Source of the DNA: Methylocystis sp. SC2
GTDB lineage: Bacteria; Pseudomonadota; Alphaproteobacteria; Rhizobiales; Beijerinckiaceae
Reading direction: 5' to 3'
DNA length: 64,000 nucleotides
NCBI RefSeq assembly: GCF_000304315.1
Contig: NC_018485.1
Location: forward strand, 652,501 to 716,500
Shown here: piece by piece, positions 45,491-54,752 of the stretch
Position numbering within the stretch: position 1 is the stretch's first letter
Layout of the letters: the number at the start of each line of letters is the position of its first letter
The notes under the pieces: model-generated
What the model was told of the DNA's origin: nothing
Databases searched by the model: none
The model's input: only the letters and a program-made list of their open reading frames with translations
Position numbers and translations under genes: made by a program

Positions 45491-45520
45491 GCCTCCAAGA
45501 AAAGGCAAAAGGGATTGAAA

Positions 45521-47197
45521 ATGGCTGAAGAGACGGAGCTGCCGCCACGCGAATCTATGGAATATGACGTGGTCGTGGTCGGCGCGGGGCCGGCCGGCCT
45601 CGCCGCGGCGATTCGCCTGAAGCAAGTTGCGCCGGATCTCTCCGTCGTGGTCATCGAGAAAGGCTCCGAGCCCGGCGCGCATATTCTCTCCGGCGCGGTG
45701 ATCGATCCGATTGGCCTCGACCGGCTGCTGCCCGATTGGCGCACGCGCGACGACGCGCCGCTGAAGACGAAAGTGCATGAGGACCATTTCCTGTTGCTGT
45801 CGGAACAAGCCAGCATTCGCATTCCTAATATGTTGATGCCGCGGCTGATGAACAATCACGGCAATTTCATCGGTTCGCTCGGCAATGTCGTGCGCTTTCT
45901 CGCGTCGGAAGCGGAAAACCTTGACGTCGAGATCTATCCCGGTTTCGCCGGCGCCGAAGTTCTTTACGGCGACAAGGGCGAAGTCGTCGGCGTCGCGACC
46001 GGCGACATGGGCGTCGGCCGCGACGGCAAACCCAAGGACAGCTTCACCCGCGGGATGGAGCTCAAAGGCAAATATACGATCTTCGCCGAAGGCGCGCGCG
46101 GTTCGCTCACCAAGCAGTTGCTGGCGAAATACGACCTTTGCGCAAACAGCGAGCCGCAGAAATTCGGCATCGGCTTCAAAGAGCTTTGGCGCATTCCGAA
46201 GGAGAAGCACAAGGACGGACTTGTGCAGCATTCCTTCGGCTGGCCGCTTGCCGCCGACACCGGCGGCGGCTCTTTCCTCTATCATTTCGACGACGATCTC
46301 GTGTCGATCGGTTTCGTCGTGCATCTCAACTATTCCAATCCGACCCTTTCGCCTTTCGACGAGTTTCAGCGCTTCAAGACGCATCCGATGATCGCGCCGA
46401 CGCTCGAAGGCGGCGAACGTCTCTCCTATGGCGCGCGCGCGCTGACCGAGGGCGGGTGGCAGAGCGTGCCAAAGCTCGTCATGCCGGGCGGCGCGCTGGT
46501 CGGCTGCGCCGCGGGCTTCATGAACGTGCCGCGCATCAAAGGCTCCCACAACGCCATTGTTTCGGGCATTCTGTGCGCCGAACATATCGCGGCGGCGATC
46601 GGCGAAGGCCGCGCGCATGACGCGGTGGACGCCTATGACGCAGCCTGGCGCGCCTCCGAGATCGGCCGCGATTTGAAGCCCGTGCGCAACGTCAAACCGC
46701 TCTGGTCGAAATACGGCACCTATGTCGGCGCGCCGCTCTTTGGCCTCGACATGTGGACGAACGAACTTTTCGGCTTTTCCTTCTTCGGCACGCTCAAGCA
46801 CGGCAAGGCCGATTACGAGACCTTGAAGCCGCTCTCGGAAGTCACGCCGATCGTCTACCCGAAACGCGCAGGCAAACTCGTCTTCGACAAGCTGTCCTCG
46901 GTGTTCGTCTCGAACACCAATCATGAGGAGGATCAGCCGGTTCATCTGAAGCTTGCCGATCCCGCGATTCCGATCGCGCGCAATCTGCCGATCTACGGCG
47001 AGCCCGCGCGACTCTATTGCCCGGCCGGCGTCTACGAAGTCGTCTATGCCGACGAGGCGACGCGCCGCGATCCGCGCTTCGTGATCAACGCGCAGAATTG
47101 CGTGCACTGCAAGACCTGCGACATCAAGGACCCGGCGCAGAACATCACCTGGGTTCCGCCGGAAGGCGGCGGCGGGCCGAACTATCCGAATATGTGA
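45521..47197 (+). CDS. etfD: Electron-transfer flavoprotein-ubiquinone oxidoreductase
   Basis: Passes electrons from reduced ETF to ubiquinone at the inner membrane during fatty-acid or amino-acid oxidation. The 558-residue protein has the FAD motif VVVGAGPAGLAAAIRL, a hydrophobic quinone-binding middle, and the C-terminal [4Fe-4S] site NCVHCKTCDIKDPAQNITW. Full length. ATG at 45521 with an AAGGGA site is chosen over an in-frame TTG at 45515. EtfA and EtfB genes are not in the window. Confidence 0.95.
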   Translation: MAEETELPPRESMEYDVVVVGAGPAGLAAAIRLKQVAPDLSVVVIEKGSEPGAHILSGAVIDPIGLDRLLPDWRTRDDAPLKTKVHEDHFLLLSEQASIRIPNMLMPRLMNNHGNFIGSLGNVVRFLASEAENLDVEIYPGFAGAEVLYGDKGEVVGVATGDMGVGRDGKPKDSFTRGMELKGKYTIFAEGARGSLTKQLLAKYDLCANSEPQKFGIGFKELWRIPKEKHKDGLVQHSFGWPLAADTGGGSFLYHFDDDLVSIGFVVHLNYSNPTLSPFDEFQRFKTHPMIAPTLEGGERLSYGARALTEGGWQSVPKLVMPGGALVGCAAGFMNVPRIKGSHNAIVSGILCAEHIAAAIGEGRAHDAVDAYDAAWRASEIGRDLKPVRNVKPLWSKYGTYVGAPLFGLDMWTNELFGFSFFGTLKHGKADYETLKPLSEVTPIVYPKRAGKLVFDKLSSVFVSNTNHEEDQPVHLKLADPAIPIARNLPIYGEPARLYCPAGVYEVVYADEATRRDPRFVINAQNCVHCKTCDIKDPAQNITWVPPEGGGGPNYPNM

Positions 47198-47239
47198 TTG
47201 GCCGCCGCGCCATGACTCGCGAGGAGTTTGCGTGAACCG

Positions 47240-48031
47240 ATGTTCTTCATCGTCTCGAAAATTTTCGCGTTCTTTCTGGCGCCGGTCCATTTTTTCATTT
47301 TCCTCGCCGTCATCGGCGCAGTGCTGCTGTTCACGCGCTGGCGAACTTGGGGACGCGCGCTCTCGACGGTCAGCGCGTTCGCGCTGCTGCTGATGGCCTT
47401 CGGACCGCTCGGCGGTCTATTGGCGGGTCCGCTCGAGGCGCGTTTTCCTCCGCCGCCCGACGATATGCCGGCGCCCGACGGCATCATCGTTCTCGGCGGA
47501 ACGATCGACGAGCGGCTGAGCGCCAGCCGCGATCGTCCGACGCTGGTCGACGCCGCCGAGCGCCTCACGGCGCCAATTGCGCTCAAACGCAAATATCCCG
47601 ATGCGCGACTCGTCTTTACCGGCGGCTCCGCCGCGGTGCAGGCTTCGCCCTACGCCGAAGCCGACGCCGTGCAGCGCTTCTGGCGTGAGATGGGGCTCGA
47701 TCGTGGCGAAGTTCTCTACGAGCGCCGCTCGCGCAACAGTTACGAGAACGCCGTCTTCACGCGCGAACTGCTTGGCCCCAAGGCTGGCGCGCGTTGGTTG
47801 CTCGTCACCTCGGCGATTCACATGCCGCGCGCCGTCGGCGTGTTCCGTCAGGCGGGCTTCGACGTGATCGCCTATCCGGTCGACTATCGCACCAACGGCG
47901 ACGCTGGGCTCGAATTCCCGCGCTTTCCGACCAAGGCGCTCAGCCTTGTCGAATTCGCCGCACATGAATGGGCGGGACTGGTCGCCTATCGGCTGACCGG
48001 AAAAAGCGACGCGTTGTTTCCCGCGCCATAG
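47240..48031 (+). CDS. YdcF-like (DUF218) membrane protein
   Basis: Protein of 263 residues with two N-terminal membrane spans (about 5-30 and 38-62) and a DUF218 domain: DGIIVLGGTIDERLSASR, LVFTGGSAAV, ERRSRNSYENAVFT and LLVTSAIHMPRAVGVFRQAG. Family members of this shape (ElyC/SanA-like) take part in envelope metabolism, probably on polyprenyl-linked intermediates. It follows etfD by 42 bases on the same strand, perhaps in one transcript. GAGGAG at 47221 supports ATG at 47240. Confidence 0.85.
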   Translation: MFFIVSKIFAFFLAPVHFFIFLAVIGAVLLFTRWRTWGRALSTVSAFALLLMAFGPLGGLLAGPLEARFPPPPDDMPAPDGIIVLGGTIDERLSASRDRPTLVDAAERLTAPIALKRKYPDARLVFTGGSAAVQASPYAEADAVQRFWREMGLDRGEVLYERRSRNSYENAVFTRELLGPKAGARWLLVTSAIHMPRAVGVFRQAGFDVIAYPVDYRTNGDAGLEFPRFPTKALSLVEFAAHEWAGLVAYRLTGKSDALFPAP

Positions 48032-48119
48032 TCCGGCGATTGGGTAGAGCGGGCCGCCTATGCGCGTCCTGAGCGCGCTTATCTGCAATTTGGGCGATTC
48101 CGCCCGAATGCAGCGTGAT

Positions 48120-48905
48120 CTAATCGGAACGGTGCCGTCTTCCGCGCGACGCGCCCGCCGGCTCCATGCTGCGCCCGCCGGCCCCGCCCGGATATGCGCC
48201 GTGCTTCATCTCCAGAAAGAGCGCGATCGCCTGCGCCCGGTTGCGCACATCGAGCTTCTCGAAAAGATTGCGCAGATGGAATTTGATCGTGTTGATCGAG
48301 ACGCCGAAATCCTTGGCGAGCTGACTGTTGGTGTGGCCGGAGCCGAGCGCCGACAACAGGCTCCGCTCCCGCAGGGTTAGATTTTCCAGCGGGTCGCTGC
48401 GCATCTTGCGGATGTCGACGAAGGGAAACACCATGTCGCCCGCCGCCACCGCGGCCAACACATCCAGAAGCCGCTCCGGCGGCGCGCGCTTGGAGACGAA
48501 GCCTGCGCCGCCGAGCTGCAGAGTTTCGGCCGGCGCGGCTGGATCATTGGTGCCGCTGTAGACGACGATCTTGGGCGCCGCGACTTGCCGCGACAGCGCG
48601 CGCAAGACGTCGCGGGCGTGCAGCGTCGGCAATTGCCAGCCGATGACGGCGATGGTGAATTTCTGCTGACGCGCCGCTTCGAGAAACTCCTCGCCGTCCG
48701 TCAGCTTCGCCACAAGCGTGAACCGGCGGTCGTCCGACAGCAGCTTGTCCAGCCCCGCGAGGATCAGCGGGCTCTTATCGGCGATGGCGACGTCGATGCG
48801 GTCCGGCTCCGCCGCCGCGCGGGCGCCGTCGGCGCCATCGGGCCGAGCGGCGCGCGAGCCGTCCCTCTGGTCATTCGCGGCCCTGATCGAAGAGGTAGGA
48901 GCCAT
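48120..48905 (-). CDS. LuxR/NarL-type regulator with an atypical receiver
   Basis: DNA-binding regulator of 261 residues. After a ~35-residue disordered start comes a receiver-like fold (DVAIADKSPLILAGL to VVYSG and VSKRAPPERLL), then a LuxR helix-turn-helix (LTLRERSLLSALGSGHTNSQLAKDFGVS). The strand that normally holds the phospho-acceptor Asp reads VIGWQLP, so Asp is replaced and phosphorylation is unlikely. Other receiver landmarks (Ser/Thr, Lys) remain. GGAGG four bases before ATG at 48905 supports the start. No kinase gene is adjacent. The target genes are unknown. Confidence 0.85.
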   Translation of the reverse strand: MAPTSSIRAANDQRDGSRAARPDGADGARAAAEPDRIDVAIADKSPLILAGLDKLLSDDRRFTLVAKLTDGEEFLEAARQQKFTIAVIGWQLPTLHARDVLRALSRQVAAPKIVVYSGTNDPAAPAETLQLGGAGFVSKRAPPERLLDVLAAVAAGDMVFPFVDIRKMRSDPLENLTLRERSLLSALGSGHTNSQLAKDFGVSINTIKFHLRNLFEKLDVRNRAQAIALFLEMKHGAYPGGAGGRSMEPAGASRGRRHRSD

Positions 48906-49100
48906 TCAGCCTCCGCCGCTGCGCGAAGCGCAGCGTATTGGTCGAGATCGCCCCACACCGGCCTTGGACGCGCCCCAATCCTGGTGCCCGGCGGGTCGGC
49001 GCGCCCTGCCCGTTAGAGGTGGGGGCGTAAGTCACAATACCGCAGGCTCCCGCGGATGCAAGCCTCTTTGCGCGCGCCACATGCGGGCGAGCAGACAAAC

Positions 49101-49140
49101 AAAAACGGCGCGCTGACCCAAGGCCAGCGCGCCGCGTTTT
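49101..49140 (-). terminator. Terminator after the 37-residue membrane protein gene
   Basis: Ten-pair stem CGGCGCGCTG/CAGCGCGCCG (49106-49115 with 49125-49134). On the minus strand it is followed by five U residues (49105-49101); on the plus strand by CGTTTTG, so weak bidirectional action is possible. It lies 18 bases after the small gene's stop. Confidence 0.8.
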
Positions 49141-49157
49141 GAATGCTGAAACTTGTA

Positions 49158-49271
49158 TTAGTCGCTGAACACCCAGCGGGCGGCGAAATAAGCGGCCGCG
49201 CCGATGACGATGATCGCGATCATGCCGACCGGGGTCGCAGCATAGCTCGTCAGTTCAAGAATAGCGCCCAT
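49158..49271 (-). CDS. 37-residue single-span membrane protein
   Basis: Very short gene encoding MGAILELTSYAATPVGMIAI continuing to an ARWVFSD end. The predicted membrane helix spans about residues 14-32 and is rich in Ala, Ile and Gly. Support comes from a strong AGGAGG ribosome site seven bases before ATG at 49271 and a strong terminator 18 bases after the stop. Such a tidy expression cassette is unlikely by chance. No family is recognised; small proteins of this shape often adjust a larger membrane complex. Confidence 0.72.
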   Translation of the reverse strand: MGAILELTSYAATPVGMIAIIVIGAAAYFAARWVFSD

Positions 49272-49696
49272 AGTTTCCTCCTTCTGTCACACACACTGCC
49301 GGTTTCGCCACAAGCCGAGATTCAGGCTGCAATCCGCGATCGCGGCGTTGCTTTCTTCGTCGAATTGGTCAAGTGGAAAGCATGGCTGACGTCGGCCCGC
49401 CCCGGTTTTGGTTCAACGTTGACCTCACCTAGGCGGGAACGCGTCTGCATCGCTTATTCGGCCCTAGCCGCGTCCGGAGAGCCATAATGCTCGCAGCTCT
49501 CGGCCGCGGTTCCGAAATGCGGTGGTTTCGGAGTATTGCAGACGCAAAGCGCTGTCAAGCGATCGACAGGGCCGCCGCTGCGCTGCATCGCCGCATGAAA
49601 GCTCGTACAAGAGCTGAGTTTACGCTTGCCGCCGCTGCGCGCCGACTACTATCTATCGGAGCGCGGCAACAGTCCATCTCGCGAGCGTGAAGTCCG
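49272..49696. other. 425-base region without a convincing gene
   Basis: Lies between the divergent 37-residue gene and the DUF1190 gene. Apart from the small gene's ribosome site at its left end I see no conserved frame, tRNA or terminator. Both neighbouring promoters should be here. Confidence 0.5.
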
Positions 49697-50089
49697 ATGT
49701 TCAAGTTTTTCATCATCGCTGTCGCTGTCGCGGCCGCTGGATTTTCAGCCTACTACGCGTTCCGGCGCTCGCCCGTCTGTTCCGCCGACGGCAAGTATAT
49801 GGCGACGCAAAGCGACTGCGAGGCCTGGGGCTTCAACCCCGACGTCTGCAGGCAGGCGATCGAGAAAGCGCGCGCCGTCGTGGCGCGGGCGGCGCCAAAA
49901 AGCGAAACGATGTTTCAGTGCGAGGTGCGCTTCTCGGATTGCTTCGAGGCGCAGGACGGAGGCTTTTCGCCGCGCCCGTCATTCTGCCTGCGCCCGAATA
50001 AGGGCGCCGACCCTCTGGAAGTCAGATATCTCGAATATGAATCCGACCGCATGAACCGAAAAAAGACCAAGGAAGTTCGCGTCGAGTGA
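49697..50089 (+). CDS. DUF1190 (YgiB-like) exported protein
   Basis: Protein of 130 residues with an N-terminal hydrophobic segment (FKFFIIAVAVAAAGFSAYYA) acting as signal or anchor. The mature part has six cysteines in the DUF1190 pattern (SPVCSADGKY, SDCEAWGF, DVCRQA, FQCEVRFSDCFE and PSFCLRP). In enterobacteria YgiB pairs with YgiC, an ATP-grasp protein; no ygiC is present here. The function is unknown. Confidence 0.78.
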   Translation: MFKFFIIAVAVAAAGFSAYYAFRRSPVCSADGKYMATQSDCEAWGFNPDVCRQAIEKARAVVARAAPKSETMFQCEVRFSDCFEAQDGGFSPRPSFCLRPNKGADPLEVRYLEYESDRMNRKKTKEVRVE

Positions 50090-50105
50090 GATCGGCCGAC
50101 GCCGG

Positions 50106-50948
50106 TCAGCGCCTGAAATCGGCGCGGCGCTGCTCGATCTGGAACTCCGACGCATCGATGACGAGCTTGCCGGCGGCGGTGCCGATCGCGATGTGAATCG
50201 GCACCACCACCCGCGCGTCGGGAAGCGGCGCGAGCCAGACGCTGATGTCGCTGTTGTTCGCCATATAGCGCGTCGCGGAGCTGTCGGGGCGATGCCCGGC
50301 GATCGGGGTGTAACGCGCCGAACATATGGTGACGGGGCCGGCGTATCCTCGCGTTTGCGCCATGTGATCGCCGGCATAGGCAAGCTCCACGTCGAAACGC
50401 GTCACGCCGTCAAAAACGGAAATGGTTCGGTTGCACGCCGAAGGACCCGTCAGATCCTGTCCAGGCGGCACGCGCATGATCAGCGCGCTGACCGGATCCA
50501 CGATGTGGCGCTTGGCGCTTTCCGTCACGGGAACGCGCGCTTCGGCGTCCCAGGGCGCGGGCCTCACCTCCACCGCGCGCACCGCATTGCCGGCGAGCGA
50601 CATGCGCACCGTCCGCGTCTCGTCGCTGTTGGAGGTGGTGTTGGCGTAATTTGCCGGCGATGGGCCGCCGGCGGTCAGGCCGCCGCTCGCACTGGCGGCG
50701 CCCTTGGCGTTGTTGATGAGATTGGCGAGCCCTGTCGTCCGCATCGAGATCTCGACGCGATAATTCTGCGCGTCGACGATGCCGGACGCGGATGCGCTGC
50801 CGATGGAGAGCCCCATGAGACTCAAAGCGTAGTGCGCCCTGAGCACCTCCGCGGCGGCGGGCGCGCAGAGCGCCGCCGACAACGCTGCGGCGGCGCAGCC
50901 GCCGCGCGACGCGAGGCGGAAAAGCTGGGCGGCCGCTCTCATGGCCAT
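50106..50948 (-). CDS. DUF3108 exported protein
   Basis: Periplasmic protein of about 280 residues. A signal peptide precedes EVLRAHYALSLMGLSIGSASAS, the DUF3108 opening, in which the substrate-like half resembles outer-membrane assembly lipocalins. A beta-rich body ends in a PLPDARVVVPIHIAIGTAAG strand. Either ATG at 50948 or 50942 can serve as start; the frame is open to 51224 but that part includes two copies of a 24-base repeat and no conserved residues. The function is unknown. Confidence 0.78.
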   Translation of the reverse strand: MAMRAAAQLFRLASRGGCAAAALSAALCAPAAAEVLRAHYALSLMGLSIGSASASGIVDAQNYRVEISMRTTGLANLINNAKGAASASGGLTAGGPSPANYANTTSNSDETRTVRMSLAGNAVRAVEVRPAPWDAEARVPVTESAKRHIVDPVSALIMRVPPGQDLTGPSACNRTISVFDGVTRFDVELAYAGDHMAQTRGYAGPVTICSARYTPIAGHRPDSSATRYMANNSDISVWLAPLPDARVVVPIHIAIGTAAGKLVIDASEFQIEQRRADFRR

Positions 50949-50979
50949 GAAGCGTCGCTTGGCGCAGACAGTTCCTCGG

Positions 50980-51023
50980 AATTCTCGTTCGAATTCTTGA
51001 TCGAATTCTCGTTCGAATTCTTG
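50980..51023. repeat. 24-base direct repeat upstream of the DUF3108 gene
   Basis: AATTCTCGTTCGAATTCTTG occurs twice, at 50980 and 51004, 24 bases apart. Each copy includes the palindrome TTCGAA. It sits about 35-75 bases upstream of the DUF3108 start, so it could be a pair of regulator sites, or a simple duplication. Confidence 0.7.
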
Positions 51024-51042
51024 GCGCGCGCGGCTGTGAGGC

Positions 51043-51459
51043 TCAGGCCCATTCTTGCCACCGTCCGTCTTCGAAAATGCGCCATGCCCGCAACCCCGCC
51101 TTTGCGACGACGAGCCGTCCCGCCTTCGCCTCGGCGACAAGATGCCTAAATACGAGAGGATTGCGCCAGGAAAACGGCTTTTCCGGGTCGCAGACGGCGT
51201 GGTATTCGTCGCTGTCCGGGTCATCCATCAACAGCGTGCCGACCTTGTCGGGTCGCAGTTGCGACGAAAAGCTGCGCTCATCTTTCCATCGGCAGTAGTA
51301 GTCGCGACACACGTCCGGACGCGTGTCATAAACGCCGCAGCCGCCCGTCAGCACGCAATGCTCGCAGAGCTTGCCCGCCGGCTTCTTGAATTCGTCGATT
51401 TCAAGAACCTTGCAGCAGAAGAAGCAGGAGCCGCAGGCCTTGCCTGGAATGTCGAGCAT
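51043..51459 (-). CDS. YkgJ-family cysteine-cluster protein
   Basis: Protein of 138 residues with eight cysteines in the zinc/iron-chelating pattern (CGSCFFCCKVLEI, LCEHCVLTGGCGVYDTRPDVCRDYYCRW). ATG at 51459 begins directly before the pattern; the much longer open frame upstream is antisense to the sulfurtransferase gene and is not coding. These proteins are thought to bind a metal cluster, and the role here is unknown. It is followed by the DUF3108 gene on the same strand. Confidence 0.83.
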   Translation of the reverse strand: MLDIPGKACGSCFFCCKVLEIDEFKKPAGKLCEHCVLTGGCGVYDTRPDVCRDYYCRWKDERSFSSQLRPDKVGTLLMDDPDSDEYHAVCDPEKPFSWRNPLVFRHLVAEAKAGRLVVAKAGLRAWRIFEDGRWQEWA

Positions 51460-51552
51460 GTCGGTCAAGCGCCGATGGCGTGAGAATCGAATCGGCGTAT
51501 TGTGAACGCCGGATCGCCGGATGCAAGCAGCGTCGGGCGCAGCGAGCGGACG

Positions 51553-52431
51553 ATGTCGCCTAAAACTGATCCCGAAAGCCTTTTTGTCACCACGGCGTGG
51601 CTCGCAGAGCGTCTCGATGCGCCGGATCTCATTATCCTGGACGCGTCGTGGCACATGCCGGCGGCCGGCCGCGACGCCCACGCCGAGTTCCTTGCAGGGC
51701 ATGTTCCCGGCGCGCAATTCTTCGATATAGACGCGATCGCCGATCCGTCCACCGACCTGCCGCATATGTTGCCCGAGCCCGAAGTCTTCGCGGCCGAGAT
51801 GCGCCGGCTCGGATTTGGGGACGGCATGCAGGCCGTCGTCTACGACAGCCTCGGCATATTTTCCGCGCCGCGTCTCTGGTGGACGCTTACCGTCTTCGGC
51901 GTGGAACGCGTCTCGATCCTTGCGGGCGGACTTCCCGCGTGGCGGGAGGAAGGCCGTCCGCTCGAACAGGGCGAGGCGCGCAAGCGAGCGCCGGCGGTTT
52001 TTACGCCCCGTTTCGACGCAAGTCTGGTCGCCGACGCGCAGGCGGTGAGGCGCGCCCTTGATCTCGGCGGACCGCAAGTCGTCGACGCGCGCGGCGCGGC
52101 GCGTTTCCACGGCTGGGCGCCCGAGCCGCGCCCGGGCCTGCGCGCCGGCCACATGCCCGGCGCGCTGAACCTTCCGTTCGGCGATCTCCTCGAAGGCGGA
52201 AGACTAAAGGACAAGTCCGGCCTCGAAGCGGCCTTTTCCTCGGCGGGCGTCGATCCCGACGCGCCGGTCATCGCCACCTGCGGCTCCGGGCTCACGGCTT
52301 GTCTCATCAGCCTCGCGCTCGCAGCGGCGGGGCGTCCGCCGGCGACGGTGTATGACGGCTCCTGGTCGGAATGGGGCGCCCGGGAAGACCTGCCTGCGAT
52401 CGTCGACGAGCAGGTATCGCCTATAGATTAG
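51553..52431 (+). CDS. sseA: 3-mercaptopyruvate sulfurtransferase (two rhodanese domains)
   Basis: Cytoplasmic sulfurtransferase of 292 residues. The N-terminal rhodanese domain is non-catalytic (WHMPAAGRDAHAEFLAGHVPGA). The C-terminal one carries the active Cys in ATCGSGLTACLI, the CGSGxTAC form typical of mercaptopyruvate sulfurtransferase rather than thiosulfate sulfurtransferase. ATG at 51553 is preferred; an in-frame GTG at 51502 is possible. It diverges from the YkgJ gene. Confidence 0.9.
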   Translation: MSPKTDPESLFVTTAWLAERLDAPDLIILDASWHMPAAGRDAHAEFLAGHVPGAQFFDIDAIADPSTDLPHMLPEPEVFAAEMRRLGFGDGMQAVVYDSLGIFSAPRLWWTLTVFGVERVSILAGGLPAWREEGRPLEQGEARKRAPAVFTPRFDASLVADAQAVRRALDLGGPQVVDARGAARFHGWAPEPRPGLRAGHMPGALNLPFGDLLEGGRLKDKSGLEAAFSSAGVDPDAPVIATCGSGLTACLISLALAAAGRPPATVYDGSWSEWGAREDLPAIVDEQVSPID

Positions 52432-52584
52432 GCTTATCGCTGATAATATGTGCATACAGTATGTTTAATAGGCGCAAGACCTGGGTTGGCGCCGGAACTT
52501 TGGCCATGGCGCGACTAGGGCGGCAATGTTAGAAGCTCGGCGGCTCTTCAGCAGAGCCAAAGTCGCTAGCGGGCCGGGGCTTAA

Positions 52585-52944
<360 letters not shown>

Positions 52945-53054
52945 CACTGAGCCCCCGCCCCATGAGCTTTCTCGCCAACATCTTCAGACGCTCCGCCGCG
53001 CCCAACGCGAAAACAACGAAACAGCAAGATCAGCAAAGAGAGGCATCGAACCAC

Positions 53055-54464
53055 ATGACAACGGCCAAGGACGTTCTTAAGCAGATCAAGGATAACGACG
53101 TGAAATACGTCGATTTCCGGTTCACCGACCCGCGCGGCAAGTGGCAGCATGTGACGTTCGACGTTTCGATTGTCGATGAAGAAGCTCTGACCGAAGGCAT
53201 CATGTTCGACGGTTCGTCGATCGCCGGCTGGAAAGCGATCAACGAATCGGACATGACGCTCCTTCCGGATCTGAATTCCATCGCCATGGACCCCTTCTTT
53301 GCGGCGTCGACGCTCTCCGTCGTCTGCGACGTCGTCGAGCCCTCGACCGGCCAGCCCTACAACCGCGACCCGCGCGGCATGGCGAAGAAGGCGATGGAGC
53401 ATCTGAAATCGACCGGCGTCGGCGACACGGCGTTTTTCGGTCCTGAGGCCGAATTCTTCGTCTTTGACGACGTGCGCTTTTCGACCGAGCCCTACGACAC
53501 GGGCTTCACGCTCGACTCGACCGAGCTGCCCTCCAATAGCGGCACGGCCTATGAAGGCGGCAATCTCGGCCACCGCGTGCGCACCAAAGGCGGCTACTTC
53601 CCGGTGCCGCCGGTCGACGCCGGACAGGACATGCGCAGCGAGATGCTCGCCGCCATGGCGGCCATGGGCGTCAAGGTCGAGAAGCACCATCACGAGGTCG
53701 CCTCCGCCCAGCACGAACTCGGTCTGAAGTTCGAGACGCTCGTCACGGTCGCCGACCACCTGCAGATCTATAAGTACGCGATCCATCAGGTGGCGCATTC
53801 CTACGGCAAGTCGGCGACGTTCATGCCGAAGCCGGTGTATGGCGACAATGGTTCGGGCATGCATGTCCATCAGTCGATCTGGAAGGACGGCAAGCCGGTC
53901 TTCGCGGGCGACAAATACGCCGGCCTCTCTCAGGAGTGCCTGTGGTACATCGGCGGCATCATCAAGCATGCGAAGTCGCTGAACGCCTTCACCAACCCGT
54001 CCACCAACTCGTATAAGCGTCTGGTTCCGGGCTATGAGGCGCCGGTGCTGCTCGCTTATTCGTCGCGCAACCGCTCGGCGTCGTGCCGCATCCCCTTCAG
54101 CTCCAGCCCGAAGGCGAAGCGCGTCGAGGTTCGTTTCCCCGATCCGACGGCGAATCCCTATCTGGCCTTCGCCGCCATGCTGATGGCGGGCCTCGACGGC
54201 ATCGCCAACAAGATCGATCCGGGCGGACCGGCCGACAAGGATCTCTACGATCTGCCGCCTGAAGAGTTGAAGGCCATCCCGACGGTGTGCGGCAGCCTGC
54301 GCGAAGCGCTCGAGAATCTCAAAGCCGACCACGCCTATCTGACGGCCGGCGGCGTCTTCAACGAGGACTTCATCAACTCCTACATCGACCTCAAGATGCA
54401 GGACGTGATGCGCTTCGAAATGACGCCGCATCCGGTCGAATTCGACATGTATTACAGCTACTAA
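53055..54464 (+). CDS. glnA: Glutamine synthetase type I
   Basis: Makes glutamine from glutamate and ammonia as a dodecamer. The 469-residue protein has [14 protein letters not shown], the ATP site [19 protein letters not shown], and the adenylylation tyrosine in DLYDLPPEE, so it should be switched off by GlnE under nitrogen excess. ATG at 53055 gives the usual length; the frame is open to an ATG at 52962, which would add 31 non-conserved residues. A strong terminator follows. Confidence 0.96.
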   Translation: MTTAKDVLKQIKDNDVKYVDFRFTDPRGKWQHVTFDVSIVDEEALTEGIMFDGSSIAGWKAINESDMTLLPDLNSIAMDPFFAASTLSVVCDVVEPSTGQPYNRDPRGMAKKAMEHLKSTGVGDTAFFGPEAEFFVFDDVRFSTEPYDTGFTLDSTELPSNSGTAYEGGNLGHRVRTKGGYFPVPPVDAGQDMRSEMLAAMAAMGVKVEKHHHEVASAQHELGLKFETLVTVADHLQIYKYAIHQVAHSYGKSATFMPKPVYGDNGSGMHVHQSIWKDGKPVFAGDKYAGLSQECLWYIGGIIKHAKSLNAFTNPSTNSYKRLVPGYEAPVLLAYSSRNRSASCRIPFSSSPKAKRVEVRFPDPTANPYLAFAAMLMAGLDGIANKIDPGGPADKDLYDLPPEELKAIPTVCGSLREALENLKADHAYLTAGGVFNEDFINSYIDLKMQDVMRFEMTPHPVEFDMYYSY

Positions 54465-54510
54465 AGAACAGACGCGGCCGCGCCTTCGCGCAGCCGCCGA
54501 TCACGTCAGA

Positions 54511-54544
54511 CCGGAAGGCGACGCCTCGCCTTCCGGTTTTTTTT
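54511..54544 (+). terminator. Terminator after glnA
   Basis: Perfect ten-pair stem CCGGAAGGCG/CGCCTTCCGG (54511-54520 with 54527-54536), followed by eight T residues. It ends the glnBA transcript 47 bases past the stop. Confidence 0.92.
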
Positions 54545-54578
54545 GCGCTTTTTTTGCGCTGCGCATTGCGCGGCCACG

Positions 54579-54607
54579 CCGTCGCACAAGCGTCATGCGC
54601 CTGTCAT
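54579..54607 (+). promoter_or_regulatory. Pho box upstream of pstS
   Basis: GCGTCAT (54590-54596) and CTGTCAT (54601-54607) stand 11 bases apart, the spacing of PhoB sites; a weaker third unit CCGTCGC begins 11 bases earlier. It lies about 145 bases before the pstS start, so induction by phosphate starvation is likely. Confidence 0.6.
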
Positions 54608-54752
54608 TTCGGCGAGCGAAATTGCGGCGAAAGCAAGAACGACTCACCGAATTCCGCCTAGAGGGCGATTCCCCAGCCGTTCCACGTCGATCGCGAGCTT
54701 GCCGCGGAGAGGTGGCTTCGGCCGCAATTATTTGATGCAACGGAGTAAAGCC

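Noticed and set aside
45383..47290. Long minus-strand open frame opposite etfD, and similar ones opposite glnA (52941-54431), the ABC-F gene (3263-4795) and the barrel gene (21012-22781)
   Set aside because: All are shadows of well-supported genes and are rich in Arg, His and Ala without motifs.
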